64,000 nt of DNA, taken from assembly GCA_958295905.1 (NCBI GenBank), contig OY282382.1, forward strand, positions 5,700,910 to 5,764,909, in the 5' to 3' direction. The position numbers were made by a program, and so were the translations under genes. Shown one piece after another: positions 27,440 through 34,573 of this stretch. The stretch's first letter is position 1, and every line of letters begins with the position of its first letter. The notes under the pieces were generated by a model. The model saw only the letters and a list, made by a program, of their open reading frames with translations. It was not told where the DNA came from and made no database searches. The stretch is from an uncultured Vicinamibacterales bacterium. GTDB taxonomy: Bacteria; Acidobacteriota; Vicinamibacteria; Vicinamibacterales; UBA8438.

Positions 27440-27760
27440 GTTCTGCACGGGGCGCTTCCGAAGGATGGCGCGACTGCCGGGAGCTACCATCCCGTTCCGA
27501 GACCGCGGCGACCGCCTCGGCAACCAACTGGATGTCGTGACGCAGGCCCTCGGTCACCACGTCGAAATGCGTCCGCATGCGCTCCTCCACGTTGGCAACG
27601 TGCGTGCGTGCGCACCCGCTCCTCGGACTCTACGATCGCCTCGGCAACGGTGCGTGCGCATTCGCTCCTCGGTCGCCTTCAGGTCCTCCTTGGTCGCAAG
27701 AGCCGGCGGGATCCGCTCGATACGGTCGACTCGACGTTCGAGGTTCTCCGTACGCGGTTC
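27440..27760 (-). pseudogene. Frameshifted coiled-coil protein gene
   Basis: Successive pieces of one coiled-coil protein appear in changing frames: LERRVDRIERIPPALATKED and LKATEERMRTH, then TVAEAIVESEERVRTH, then VANVEERMRTHFDVVTEGLR and HDIQLVAEAVAAVSERDG. At least two frameshifts separate them, at the repeated GTGCGCACGCA-like segments. The pieces resemble long coiled-coil proteins carrying LRHDIQLVAE blocks. The N-terminal side runs into the tandem repeats at 27770-27964. Confidence 0.6.
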
Positions 27761-27769
27761 TATCCGCGG

Positions 27770-27964
27770 GGGGTATTGCATCGCTGGGTATTGCATCGCT
27801 GGGTATTGCATCGCTGATCCCTGGCGCGCGGACGGGCGCGGCCGATCCCGCCGATCCCCGGGCCGCCGCCCGCCATGTTCCCACCGCCGCTGATCCCTGG
27901 CGCGCGGACGGGCGCGGCCGATCCCGCCGATCCCCGGGCCGCCGCCCGCCATGTTCCCACCGTA
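27770..27964. repeat. Perfect tandem repeats (15 bp x3 and 76 bp x2)
   Basis: GGGTATTGCATCGCT occurs three times in a row at about 27776-27815. A 76-bp unit starting GCTGATCCCTGGCGCGCGG occurs at 27813 and again at 27889; the two copies are identical as far as I can read. Such identity implies very recent duplication or local slippage in non-functional DNA. Confidence 0.85.
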
Positions 27965-28004
27965 GCACTGTTCCGGCGGTGGGGCAACGAATCTGTGCCA
28001 TGGA

Positions 28005-28085
28005 ACAATATTGGGCACGATGGATACTGTATATAGTAGTCGTTGACCTCAGCTCCACTATATGTGTGGGGCTTATTTTTTGCGG
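28005..28085. other. AT-rich patch
   Basis: This short stretch (TGGATACTGTATATAGTAGT; CCACTATATGTGTGG followed by CTTATTTTTT) is strikingly A/T-rich in a GC-rich window. CCAC/GTGG with the T-run could be a terminator-like end on the plus strand. It lies inside the relic island and may be foreign. Confidence 0.45.
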
Positions 28086-28203
28086 CACGGACTCCTAGCT
28101 AAGTGGGTCAACGGGACCGCCCGCTGGGGGTGCGCGTCAGATGTGTGAGATGCCCTTCCGGCGGCCTTTGCGGCTCCTCGTTCCCGGAAATCCTCGAAGG
28201 GGC

Positions 28204-28375
28204 AGGAGCATCCCACGCTGACTGCGCGTGACGGCTCGCCCCCGGTTCGAGGGGTCGCCACCGTCTTGCCGGCAGGCCGGCGCCGCGTGAGACCCACGAT
28301 TCCGCCCGTCCGGAGCCCCAGGACCCGCCACGATTCCGCCTGCGCACGGCGGTGGCGGAGCATGGGATGGTCCTG
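28204..28375 (+). repeat. Dispersed repeat family B, copy 1
   Basis: 172 bp. Terminal inverted repeats AGGAGCATCCCACGCT and AGCATGGGATGGTCCT; the interior GGGTCGCCACCGTCTTGCC, GCCGGCGCCGCGTGAGACCC and CCGTCCGGAGCCCCAGGACC match copies at 36868-37326 and 58249-58419. Non-coding and MITE-like. It abuts the end of the ISKra4-type relic. Confidence 0.8.
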
Positions 28376-28556
28376 CTCGAAGCGGCCGCTGAGCTTGCAG
28401 CACCGCAGGGCGATGACGGCGTTGGCACCGGCCACCGTCCAGTGCATACCGGCACGCTCGAGCCGGGTGCCGGCAGCGTGCTTGCATCCGGCCCCGACGA
28501 CGCCCGACGACCCCGCAAAAACCCACGCGCGGAACTCCGCATGGCGCATCCGGCGG
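28376..28556 (-). pseudogene. ISKra4-family transposase C-terminal remnant
   Basis: About 60 codons read MRHAEFRAWVFAGSSGVVGA, GCKHAAGTRLERAGMHWTVA, GANAVIALRCCKLSGRFE. This is the conserved C-terminal end of ISKra4-type transposases (GSGVVE-GCK, GMRW-GANA-ALR). Catalytic domains are absent; a family B repeat replaces the last residues. Confidence 0.7.
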
Positions 28557-28746
28557 CGGCTGCGGGTCAGGTTAGTCGATACACTCGCCGGCTTCCCCGC
28601 AGGTCTGACGGTGGGACGCAGCGCGGTCAGGATCGCATCGATCCCCCGCGTCCAGCTCGTCCCGCCGGTCCCTGCCCCACTGGGCGGCGAGGTCGGCGCC
28701 GGCGCCGTAGACGCATTCGAGCGACGATGCATCCCGCCTGACTGCG

Positions 28747-29376
28747 TTGTTCGTCGGTTACAGATATCCTTCGTTTGGCGAGAAGATGGAAATGTTCTTG
28801 TCGGCGCTGTTCAATCACAAGGTTCAGTATGAGTATCCACAGCTCTGGCGAACGAAGGGCCAGACCCTGGCAGAATTCTTCGAATCGCATCCTGATGATA
28901 CCGACTGGATGGGTACGCGTTCATGCCGGCAAGGCGCGCGACAGGTGTCGGTGTCCGGAAGCCTCCGCCGGTGTGGGATTGGCGCCGCGTGCCTCCTCCG
29001 ACGAATGAGCGTACACGCCGCCGGCCGATGCGAGGATCCAGAGAGCTACGTGTGGGAGGATGTGAGCGCCACTCGTTTCGAAGACGGCGCCGCCCACGCA
29101 TTCGCGAATCGCAGACCCAAGGGGGCGCTTCACGAGTACGCCATAGCCGGCGTACTCCATCTCGACCATCTGGCCCGCCTGCGCCGGTCGCCGGCGCAGG
29201 CGGCGGCCCCCGAGAGACACGCCTTCCTCCTGAGCCGGTCACTCGATCTTGGAGAAGAGGAAACGCACGCGGGACTGAAGGACATGCTCCAGCGCCATGA
29301 AGAGGAATGGCGGCGCTTCCTGGATTCACGGGGACCACGTTCGTTCGTGGCGCAGTGGGTTGCGCAAGGACACTGA
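28747..29376 (+). pseudogene. QueC-like protein, C-terminal remnant
   Basis: 209 codons with no good start; the N-terminal PP-loop ATP-pyrophosphatase half is absent. FVGYRYPSFGEKMEMFLSAL and WRTKGQTLAEFF resemble the second half of 7-cyano-7-deazaguanine-synthase-like proteins, and TRSC with RRCGIGAACLLRR resembles their zinc-binding Cys cluster (one Cys apparently lost). EYAIAGVLHLDHLARLR follows. The stop is 1 nt before the next ATG, so it belongs to an operon with the regulator and PIN genes. Several QueC-like proteins occur in anti-phage systems such as Qat. Confidence 0.5.
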
Positions 29377-29377
29377 C

Positions 29378-29767
29378 ATGGGGCCACACGATCTCGATGC
29401 CGTCGATGTCGGCGCCCGCCTGCGGGGGGCGCGCGAAGCAGCCGGCCTGACGCAGACCGACGCCGCGGCCGACCTTCGCGTCGCGCGAACTACACTGACG
29501 TGGCGCTGGTTCGAAGCCAACGGCGGGATCACCAATGAACAGGCTCGTCAGGTTCTCGGCGAACCGGGAACTGTCGACACCCGTGGCGCGCAGCGGCCGG
29601 TGTCCTTTCGTCTCGAACTCCCGGCCGCCGAGGCTCAGGGCCGCGAACTATTGAGCGAGGGGCAGCTCGCCCGGTTGCTGCGCCTCGACCGCATCGAGTT
29701 GCGCAAGATGCTCGACGACGCAGACATCGAGGGAAACGACAGGGATGGTCCGCCGAAGTTGCCTTGA
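29378..29767 (+). CDS. XRE/ImmA-type regulator with internal deletion
   Basis: 129 residues. Residues 11-40 (VGARLRGAREAAGLTQTDAA, then VARTTL) are an XRE helix-turn-helix. It runs directly into TWRWFEANGGITNEQARQVL and LLSEGQLARLLRLDRIELRK, which normally form the end of much longer XRE plus ImmA/IrrE-protease proteins. The recognition helix tail and the whole HExxH metallopeptidase are missing, as if an in-frame deletion joined the ends. It is probably non-functional or a bare DNA-binding remnant. It is coupled to the PIN gene by TGATG. Confidence 0.6.
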   Translation: MGPHDLDAVDVGARLRGAREAAGLTQTDAAADLRVARTTLTWRWFEANGGITNEQARQVLGEPGTVDTRGAQRPVSFRLELPAAEAQGRELLSEGQLARLLRLDRIELRKMLDDADIEGNDRDGPPKLP

Positions 29768-30371
29768 TGAACGCCCAACGCCCGTCGTCGTCGCCACGAG
29801 CGTCATCATCAATCTGAACGCCACCGGCTGCGCCCACGCAATCCTGCAGGCCCTGCCGAGCCGCTGTGTCGTCGTCGAGCAAGTATCGCTGGAGCTCCAA
29901 GTCGACAGACGGACCGGCCGCAGAAATGCCAAGGCTCTTGGCATGCTACTCGATCAGCAGCTCGTCGAGCTGGCCGAACTCGGGGGCGCCGGCAGGTCGC
30001 ACTTTGTGAACCTCGTCAGCGGCTCAGCAGCCCAGACCCTTGATGACGGCGAAGCGGCAACCATCGCCTGCGCCATCGAACGGCAAGCAGTAGCGCTCAT
30101 CGACGAGCGCAAGGCGATTCGCATCTGCGCCGAACGTTTCCCGAACCTGACCGTGGGATGCACGGTAGACGTGTTCGCTCAACGCCAAGTTCAGACGGCG
30201 CCCGGTCCTCGTCTCGCGGACGCCGTCTTCAACGCCCTGGATCGCGGTCGCATGCGTGTCCCCGACCAATACGGGCGATGGGTCGTCGATCTCATCGGCC
30301 AAGAGCGGGCCGCACTATGCCGGTCACTTCCGAAGCGGTTCCGCGCGAGGCCTCCTCGGAACACCATGTGA
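29745..30371 (+). CDS. PIN-domain-like toxin, probably damaged
   Basis: 208 residues in the open frame. VVVATSVIINLNATGCA is a PIN start in which the usual first Asp (ADTS) is absent; the acidic block LDDGEAATIACAIE and LIDERKAIRI are present. The natural start is probably ATG 29767, overlapping the regulator stop as TGATG (MNAQRP), but that frame is broken within 20 bp; the readable frame needs the upstream ATG 29745. One missing base plus a missing Asp codon would explain both. PIN proteins are RNases that act as toxins. Confidence 0.55.
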   Translation: MVRRSCLDERPTPVVVATSVIINLNATGCAHAILQALPSRCVVVEQVSLELQVDRRTGRRNAKALGMLLDQQLVELAELGGAGRSHFVNLVSGSAAQTLDDGEAATIACAIERQAVALIDERKAIRICAERFPNLTVGCTVDVFAQRQVQTAPGPRLADAVFNALDRGRMRVPDQYGRWVVDLIGQERAALCRSLPKRFRARPPRNTM

Positions 30372-30437
30372 ACAGCGCCAGCGATTCACATGCGCGGTCG
30401 CGTGATTATTCGAGTCCAGTCCGCGGATTACAAACTG

Positions 30438-30917
30438 TCAACGATCGCGTGAAAACTGATCAAAATGGTCAGCCGGCCCGAAGATGCGCCGGAGCACGGC
30501 GCGGCGGTACTCGAAGACGCGCTCGAGGTCGGGGCGCACCAGCAGGCAGTCGACGACCCGCCCGCCCGGCACCGCGTACCGCACGTGGTCGCGCGCCAGC
30601 GTATGCCCCGCCCGTTCCTCGAAACGATGCTCGTGGATCCAGAGCCGGTAGGGGCCGCGCCGCTGTTCGTCCACGAACCGGAACGGCGGCTCCCACGCGG
30701 TGATCTCGCTCCGCCACCGGACCGGCACGCCGCGCAGGCGCAGGCGGTAGTCAATCGCGGCGGACCGGCGCATCTCGATCGGCCCCGGCGTCAGCACTTC
30801 GAAGCGGAGCCACGGCGGCGTCAACCGCTCGAGGTTCCCGGCGTCCGCGAAGAACGGGAACACGTCGCCCGGCGGCCGGGGCAGCATCACCGCGCTGGTC
30901 AGCTCGAACGTACGCAT
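30438..30917 (-). CDS. SRPBCC family ligand-binding protein
   Basis: 159 residues: FELTSAVMLPRPPGDVFPFF then ADAGNLERLTPPWLRFEVL is the classic opening of the SRPBCC subgroup annotated as cell-division-inhibitor or CDP-paratose-epimerase-like proteins. DYRLRLRGVPVRWRSEITAW and VPGGRVVDCLLVRPDLERVF, ending in FEYRRAVLRRIFG, complete the helix-grip fold. Such proteins bind hydrophobic ligands; the ligand is unknown. No signal peptide is seen. Confidence 0.82.
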   Translation of the reverse strand: MRTFELTSAVMLPRPPGDVFPFFADAGNLERLTPPWLRFEVLTPGPIEMRRSAAIDYRLRLRGVPVRWRSEITAWEPPFRFVDEQRRGPYRLWIHEHRFEERAGHTLARDHVRYAVPGGRVVDCLLVRPDLERVFEYRRAVLRRIFGPADHFDQFSRDR

Positions 30918-31165
30918 CTGTCGACGGCGTCCTCCGGCCGCCTCGCCCCCGACGCGTCAGGATACCCCGCCCCGGCTCGACGGGGTCCACCTGTCGACAG
31001 CGTCCTCCGGCCGCCTCGTCCTGACGCGGCGGGCCGACCGCCGGCGCGGGGGACGGCCCGGCAGCGCGGGCATTCCTGATCGAAACCCGTCCGGACACCG
31101 ACGCCCTCGGCGCCGCCCACCCAACCCAATCCTGCAGCGTCCACGCCGTTCTGCGGCGCAGACGC
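30918..31165. repeat. Intergenic duplication and family C repeat
   Basis: A 40-bp segment (CTGTCGACGGCGTCCTCCGG...) at about 30917-30956 recurs at 30992-31031. At 31110-31168 a family C copy (CCACCCAACCCAATCCTGCA, then ACGCCGTTCTGCGGCGCAGA and CGCCTA) supplies the stop codon of the minus-strand PQQ dehydrogenase gene. Confidence 0.6.
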
Positions 31166-32869
31166 CTACGGCAACGCGAACACGAAGATCGCGTTGCCGT
31201 GCCGGGGATTCCGCATCTCCGGCAGCAGGTCGTTCGGGAGGATGCTCGTCCAGCTCGAGCCGCCGAGGGGACCGCCGGCGCCGAAGGCGATGTACTGCTT
31301 GCCGTCGACCGCGTAGGCGATCGGGTACCCGTTGGACATCGTGGTCAGCCGGCTCTGCCAGAGCTGGTCGCCGCTCGCGGCGTCGTAGGCGAAAACGTAA
31401 CGCTCCCAGTCGCCGACGAAGACGAGGCCGCCGGCCGTGGTCAGGGCGGCGGTGTTGTAGGGCGCGCGGCGGCGGTGCTTCCACAGGGTCTCTCCGGTGC
31501 GGATGTCGAGGGCCTGGAACTCGCCGAGCTGGCCCGGCGCATCGGGATGGAAGTGGTTCAGCCGCCCCCGCACCCCGCCGGTGCCGCCGCCGCCGAGCCG
31601 GCGCTCGACGGGGCCGAACGCGGCGGTCTCGCAGTTGAGGTTGAGGGGAATGTAGAGCGCCGTCGTCTCCGGGTGATAGGCCATCGCCCGGAGGCTCTTG
31701 AAGCCGCCGGTGCTGGGGCAGAAGAAGAGCTCCTCGCCGACCCCGGAGACCATGCCGTCGCGGTAGGTGACGACCCCGGTCTCGGGGTCGACGTCGAGGA
31801 TGTTCTGGTAGCCGAGGTCGACGGCGTTGGTGAACGCGCCGCTCGCCCGGTCGAGCTCCCAGAGAATGCCCAGCTTGCCCATGCTGAAGACCGACTGCTT
31901 CTCGTCGTAGTCGATCAGGATCCGCTCGAACGTCTCGTCCATGTCGTGGCTGTCGCCGGGGATGTGCTGGAAGTACCACTTCATCTCGCCGGTGGCGGGG
32001 TCGAGGGCGAGCGTCGAGTTGCTGTAGAGCGCGTCGCCGTCGGTGCCGCGGGCGTCGCGCGACCAGGGCTTGGCCTGGGCCGTGCCGTAGAAGACGAGCC
32101 CCGTCGCGGGGTCGTAGCTGCCGGGAATCCACGCGTCGCTGCCGGCGCGGAACAGCAGCGGCAGGTCGCCCCAGGTGTCGCCGCCGCGCTCGCCGGGGCG
32201 GGCGATGGTCGACGTGCGCCACAGCACCTGGCCGGTGCGGGCGTCGACCCCGACGATGTAGCAGGTGTCCTCGCGGAACCGCTCGCACCCCCGCAGCCCG
32301 GCCACGATGACGCCGCCGGCGATGACCGGGCCGCTCGAGAAGCCGTAGCCCGCCTCGGTGGGCATGACCGGCGTCTCCCAGCGCACCGCGCCGGTGCGGG
32401 CGTCGAGCCCGACGACGTGGGCGTCGACGGTGTTCAGGATGATCAGGTCCTCGTAGATCGCGAGACTGCGCATCTGCGCGGCGGGCCGGCGCGCCTCTTC
32501 CATCCCGCGCCGGTACTCCCAGATGAAGTCGCCGCTGCCGGCGTGCAGGGCCTGCACGACGTTCCCCGGGTTCGCGAGGTACAGGATGCCGTCGTGCACG
32601 ACCGGGGTCGTCTGCGAGACGCCGGGCTCCATGCCCCAGGACCACGCGAGCCGCAGCCCGCCCACGTTGGCGCGGTCGATCTGGTCCAGCGGGCTGTAGC
32701 CCCACCCGTCGAGGGTGCGCCGCCAGCTCAGCCAGTCGGCGGGATCGGGGTTCTGGAGGGTCTGGTCGGTGACCGGCGTCAGCGCCTCGACCTGCGCATG
32801 CGCCGCCTCCCCCGCGCCGAACACCACCGCAACACCCGCACAGGCAACGAACCAGGCACGAATCGTCAT
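31166..32869 (-). CDS. PQQ-dependent dehydrogenase, secreted
   Basis: 567 residues from the ATG preceded by AGGAGGT (7 nt). A signal peptide ends GEAAHAQ. The body is an eight-bladed propeller with W-motif repeats (LYSNSTLALDPATGEMKWYF; QHIPGDSHDMDETFERILID), typical of methanol/ethanol dehydrogenase-like quinoproteins. It should oxidise an alcohol or sugar in the periplasm with pyrroloquinoline quinone. The C-terminal cytochrome domain of some relatives is absent, so a separate electron acceptor is needed. No PQQ synthesis genes are in the window. Confidence 0.88.
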   Translation of the reverse strand: MTIRAWFVACAGVAVVFGAGEAAHAQVEALTPVTDQTLQNPDPADWLSWRRTLDGWGYSPLDQIDRANVGGLRLAWSWGMEPGVSQTTPVVHDGILYLANPGNVVQALHAGSGDFIWEYRRGMEEARRPAAQMRSLAIYEDLIILNTVDAHVVGLDARTGAVRWETPVMPTEAGYGFSSGPVIAGGVIVAGLRGCERFREDTCYIVGVDARTGQVLWRTSTIARPGERGGDTWGDLPLLFRAGSDAWIPGSYDPATGLVFYGTAQAKPWSRDARGTDGDALYSNSTLALDPATGEMKWYFQHIPGDSHDMDETFERILIDYDEKQSVFSMGKLGILWELDRASGAFTNAVDLGYQNILDVDPETGVVTYRDGMVSGVGEELFFCPSTGGFKSLRAMAYHPETTALYIPLNLNCETAAFGPVERRLGGGGTGGVRGRLNHFHPDAPGQLGEFQALDIRTGETLWKHRRRAPYNTAALTTAGGLVFVGDWERYVFAYDAASGDQLWQSRLTTMSNGYPIAYAVDGKQYIAFGAGGPLGGSSWTSILPNDLLPEMRNPRHGNAIFVFALP

Positions 32870-32943
32870 ACGAACCTCCTGAAGTCTCGACCAGGAGCCT
32901 GCGCCGCCGAGCGGCACGGACGCCTGCAAATCTCGCTGGGCGG

Positions 32944-33045
32944 GCGCGCCACCGGGCGGGAGCCCGTGGCAACTCCCCGTCTCGGACACCCCCGGCGAGC
33001 GGCTTGGCGCGGGCGGCGCGCCACCGGGCGGGAGCCCGTGACAAC
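32944..33045. repeat. Direct repeat upstream of PQQ dehydrogenase
   Basis: CGCGCCACCGGGCGGGAGCC followed by CGTG occurs at about 32946 and again at 33017, each containing a GGGC/GCCC hairpin. The remainder of the 32870-33242 gap shows no supported gene. Confidence 0.6.
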
Positions 33046-33242
33046 AGACCCCGTTGTGCTCGACCGGCGATGCATCCTGCCTACATCGTTCTCGGTCACA
33101 GGCGGCCATCCTAATTCCCTCGTCATTTTCCCTCGTCGCACCGAGCGCACGGGTGCGCGGCCGCCCGAGCGGCGGCCAGCGCCTCGCAGCCCGCCGGCTC
33201 CCGCGACGGCCCCGGTGCGACGCCGGGTTCCGCCACCGTCTC

Positions 33243-34304
33243 TTACGCGATCCCGGCCCCGCGCACGCCCACGTACACCGAGTAGAGCGACTGGCTGGCG
33301 GTCATGAACAAGCGATTGCGCTTGACCCCGCCGAAGCAGACGTTGGCGCAGACCTCGGGCAGCCGGATGACGCCGATGGTGTCGCCGTCCGGCGCGACGA
33401 CCTGCACGCCGGGGCGGGCGCCGGCCCAGATGTTCCCGTCGACGTCGCAGCGCATGCCGTCGGCGCCGGACACCGTGTCCGCGTCGCCGGGCATGGTCAA
33501 CTGCGCGTGCCGCCGGCCGTTGCGGAGGGCGGCGCCGTCGACGTCCCACACCCGGATCTCCCGCCCGCTGCCGGTGTCGGCGACGTAGAGCCGATCGTAG
33601 TCCGGCGAGAAGCAGAGCCCGTTCGGGGCCCCGATGTCGTCGGTGACCCGCGCCAACCCGCCGGTCTGCCCGTCCACCCGGTAGACCGACAGCGGCAGCT
33701 CGGCCTCGGCCCGGAAGCCCTCGTAGTCGCCGCGGACCCCGTACGGCGGATCCGTGAACCAGATGCTGCGGTCGGGATGCACGACCACGTCGTTGGGCGA
33801 GTTCAGCGGCCTGCCGTCGTAGCGGTCGGCGATGACCGTCACCGCGCCCGAGTGCTCGTAGCGGGCGACCCGGCGCCCGCCGTGCTCGCAGGACAACTGC
33901 CGCCCCTCGTGGTCGAAGGTGTTGCCGTTGCTGTAGCCGGACGGGTTCCGGAACTCGGTGACCCGGCCGTCGTCCTCGATCCACCGCATCTGGCGGTTGT
34001 TCGGAATGTCGCTCCACACCAGGTAACGGCCCACGCCGTTCCAGGCCGGCCCCTCCGCCCAGAGGGTGCCGGTGTAGTGGCGCCGGATCGGCGTATTGAA
34101 CAACACGTAGCGGCGGAACCGGGGGTCGAGCACGATGATGTCGCGGTCGGGATAGCGGATCGGGGTGTCCCCCGACCAGTCGCGCGGCCGGTAGGGCGGA
34201 ATGGCCGGCGGCTGCTGCGCGACGACGGGGGCGGCCGCCCCGGCGGCGGCAGCGGCGCCGACGGCGGTCAGAAAGGTGCGGCGGTCTACGGATCGGCGGT
34301 TCAT
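33243..34304 (-). CDS. SMP-30/gluconolactonase-family protein, Tat-exported
   Basis: 353 residues. RRSVDRRTFLTAVGAAAAAG is a twin-arginine signal followed by APVVAQ. The mature protein is a six-bladed propeller with SMP-30 motifs: WAEGPAWNGVGRYLVWSDI (Glu ligand), LNSPNDVVVHPDRSIWFTDP (Asn-Asp ligands) and GADGMRCDVDGNIW (Asp ligand). It should hydrolyse sugar lactones in the periplasm using Ca2+/Zn2+. This fits the adjacent PQQ dehydrogenase, whose sugar products would be lactones (inference). Confidence 0.88.
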   Translation of the reverse strand: MNRRSVDRRTFLTAVGAAAAAGAAAPVVAQQPPAIPPYRPRDWSGDTPIRYPDRDIIVLDPRFRRYVLFNTPIRRHYTGTLWAEGPAWNGVGRYLVWSDIPNNRQMRWIEDDGRVTEFRNPSGYSNGNTFDHEGRQLSCEHGGRRVARYEHSGAVTVIADRYDGRPLNSPNDVVVHPDRSIWFTDPPYGVRGDYEGFRAEAELPLSVYRVDGQTGGLARVTDDIGAPNGLCFSPDYDRLYVADTGSGREIRVWDVDGAALRNGRRHAQLTMPGDADTVSGADGMRCDVDGNIWAGARPGVQVVAPDGDTIGVIRLPEVCANVCFGGVKRNRLFMTASQSLYSVYVGVRGAGIA

Positions 34305-34317
34305 GGGTCACCTCGTC

Positions 34318-34573
34318 ACGTCGGCGGGAGCGGCGGCGGCTTCGGCCGGGGACAGCCCGTCGGTCTCCTGCGGCTGCACCCCCAGGGCGTTGAGCGACAT
34401 CGACACCAGCCGGCAATCGGCCACCGTCATCACCACGCTCATCATCTCGCGGCGAGAGCGGCGACGGCCTCGGCCGGAAACAGCTCGTCGGTCTCCTGCG
34501 GCTGCACCCCCAGGGCGTTGAGCGACATCGACACCAGCCGGTAGTTGGCCACCGTCATCACCACGCTCATCAT
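34318..34573. repeat. 128-bp tandem duplication at the end of the CMD gene
   Basis: 34318-34445 and 34446-34573 align throughout with period 128. On the minus strand both encode REMMSVVMTVA, RLVSMSLNALGVQPQETD and a variable tail. The live gene uses one copy; the second forms an extra, diverged C-terminus after its stop codon. Confidence 0.8.

Noticed and set aside
27770-27964. CRISPR array
   Set aside because: The repeats are directly adjacent tandem copies without unique spacers.
28747-29376. Intact queuosine/PreQ0 synthesis gene
   Set aside because: The PP-loop half is missing and no other queuosine genes are nearby.
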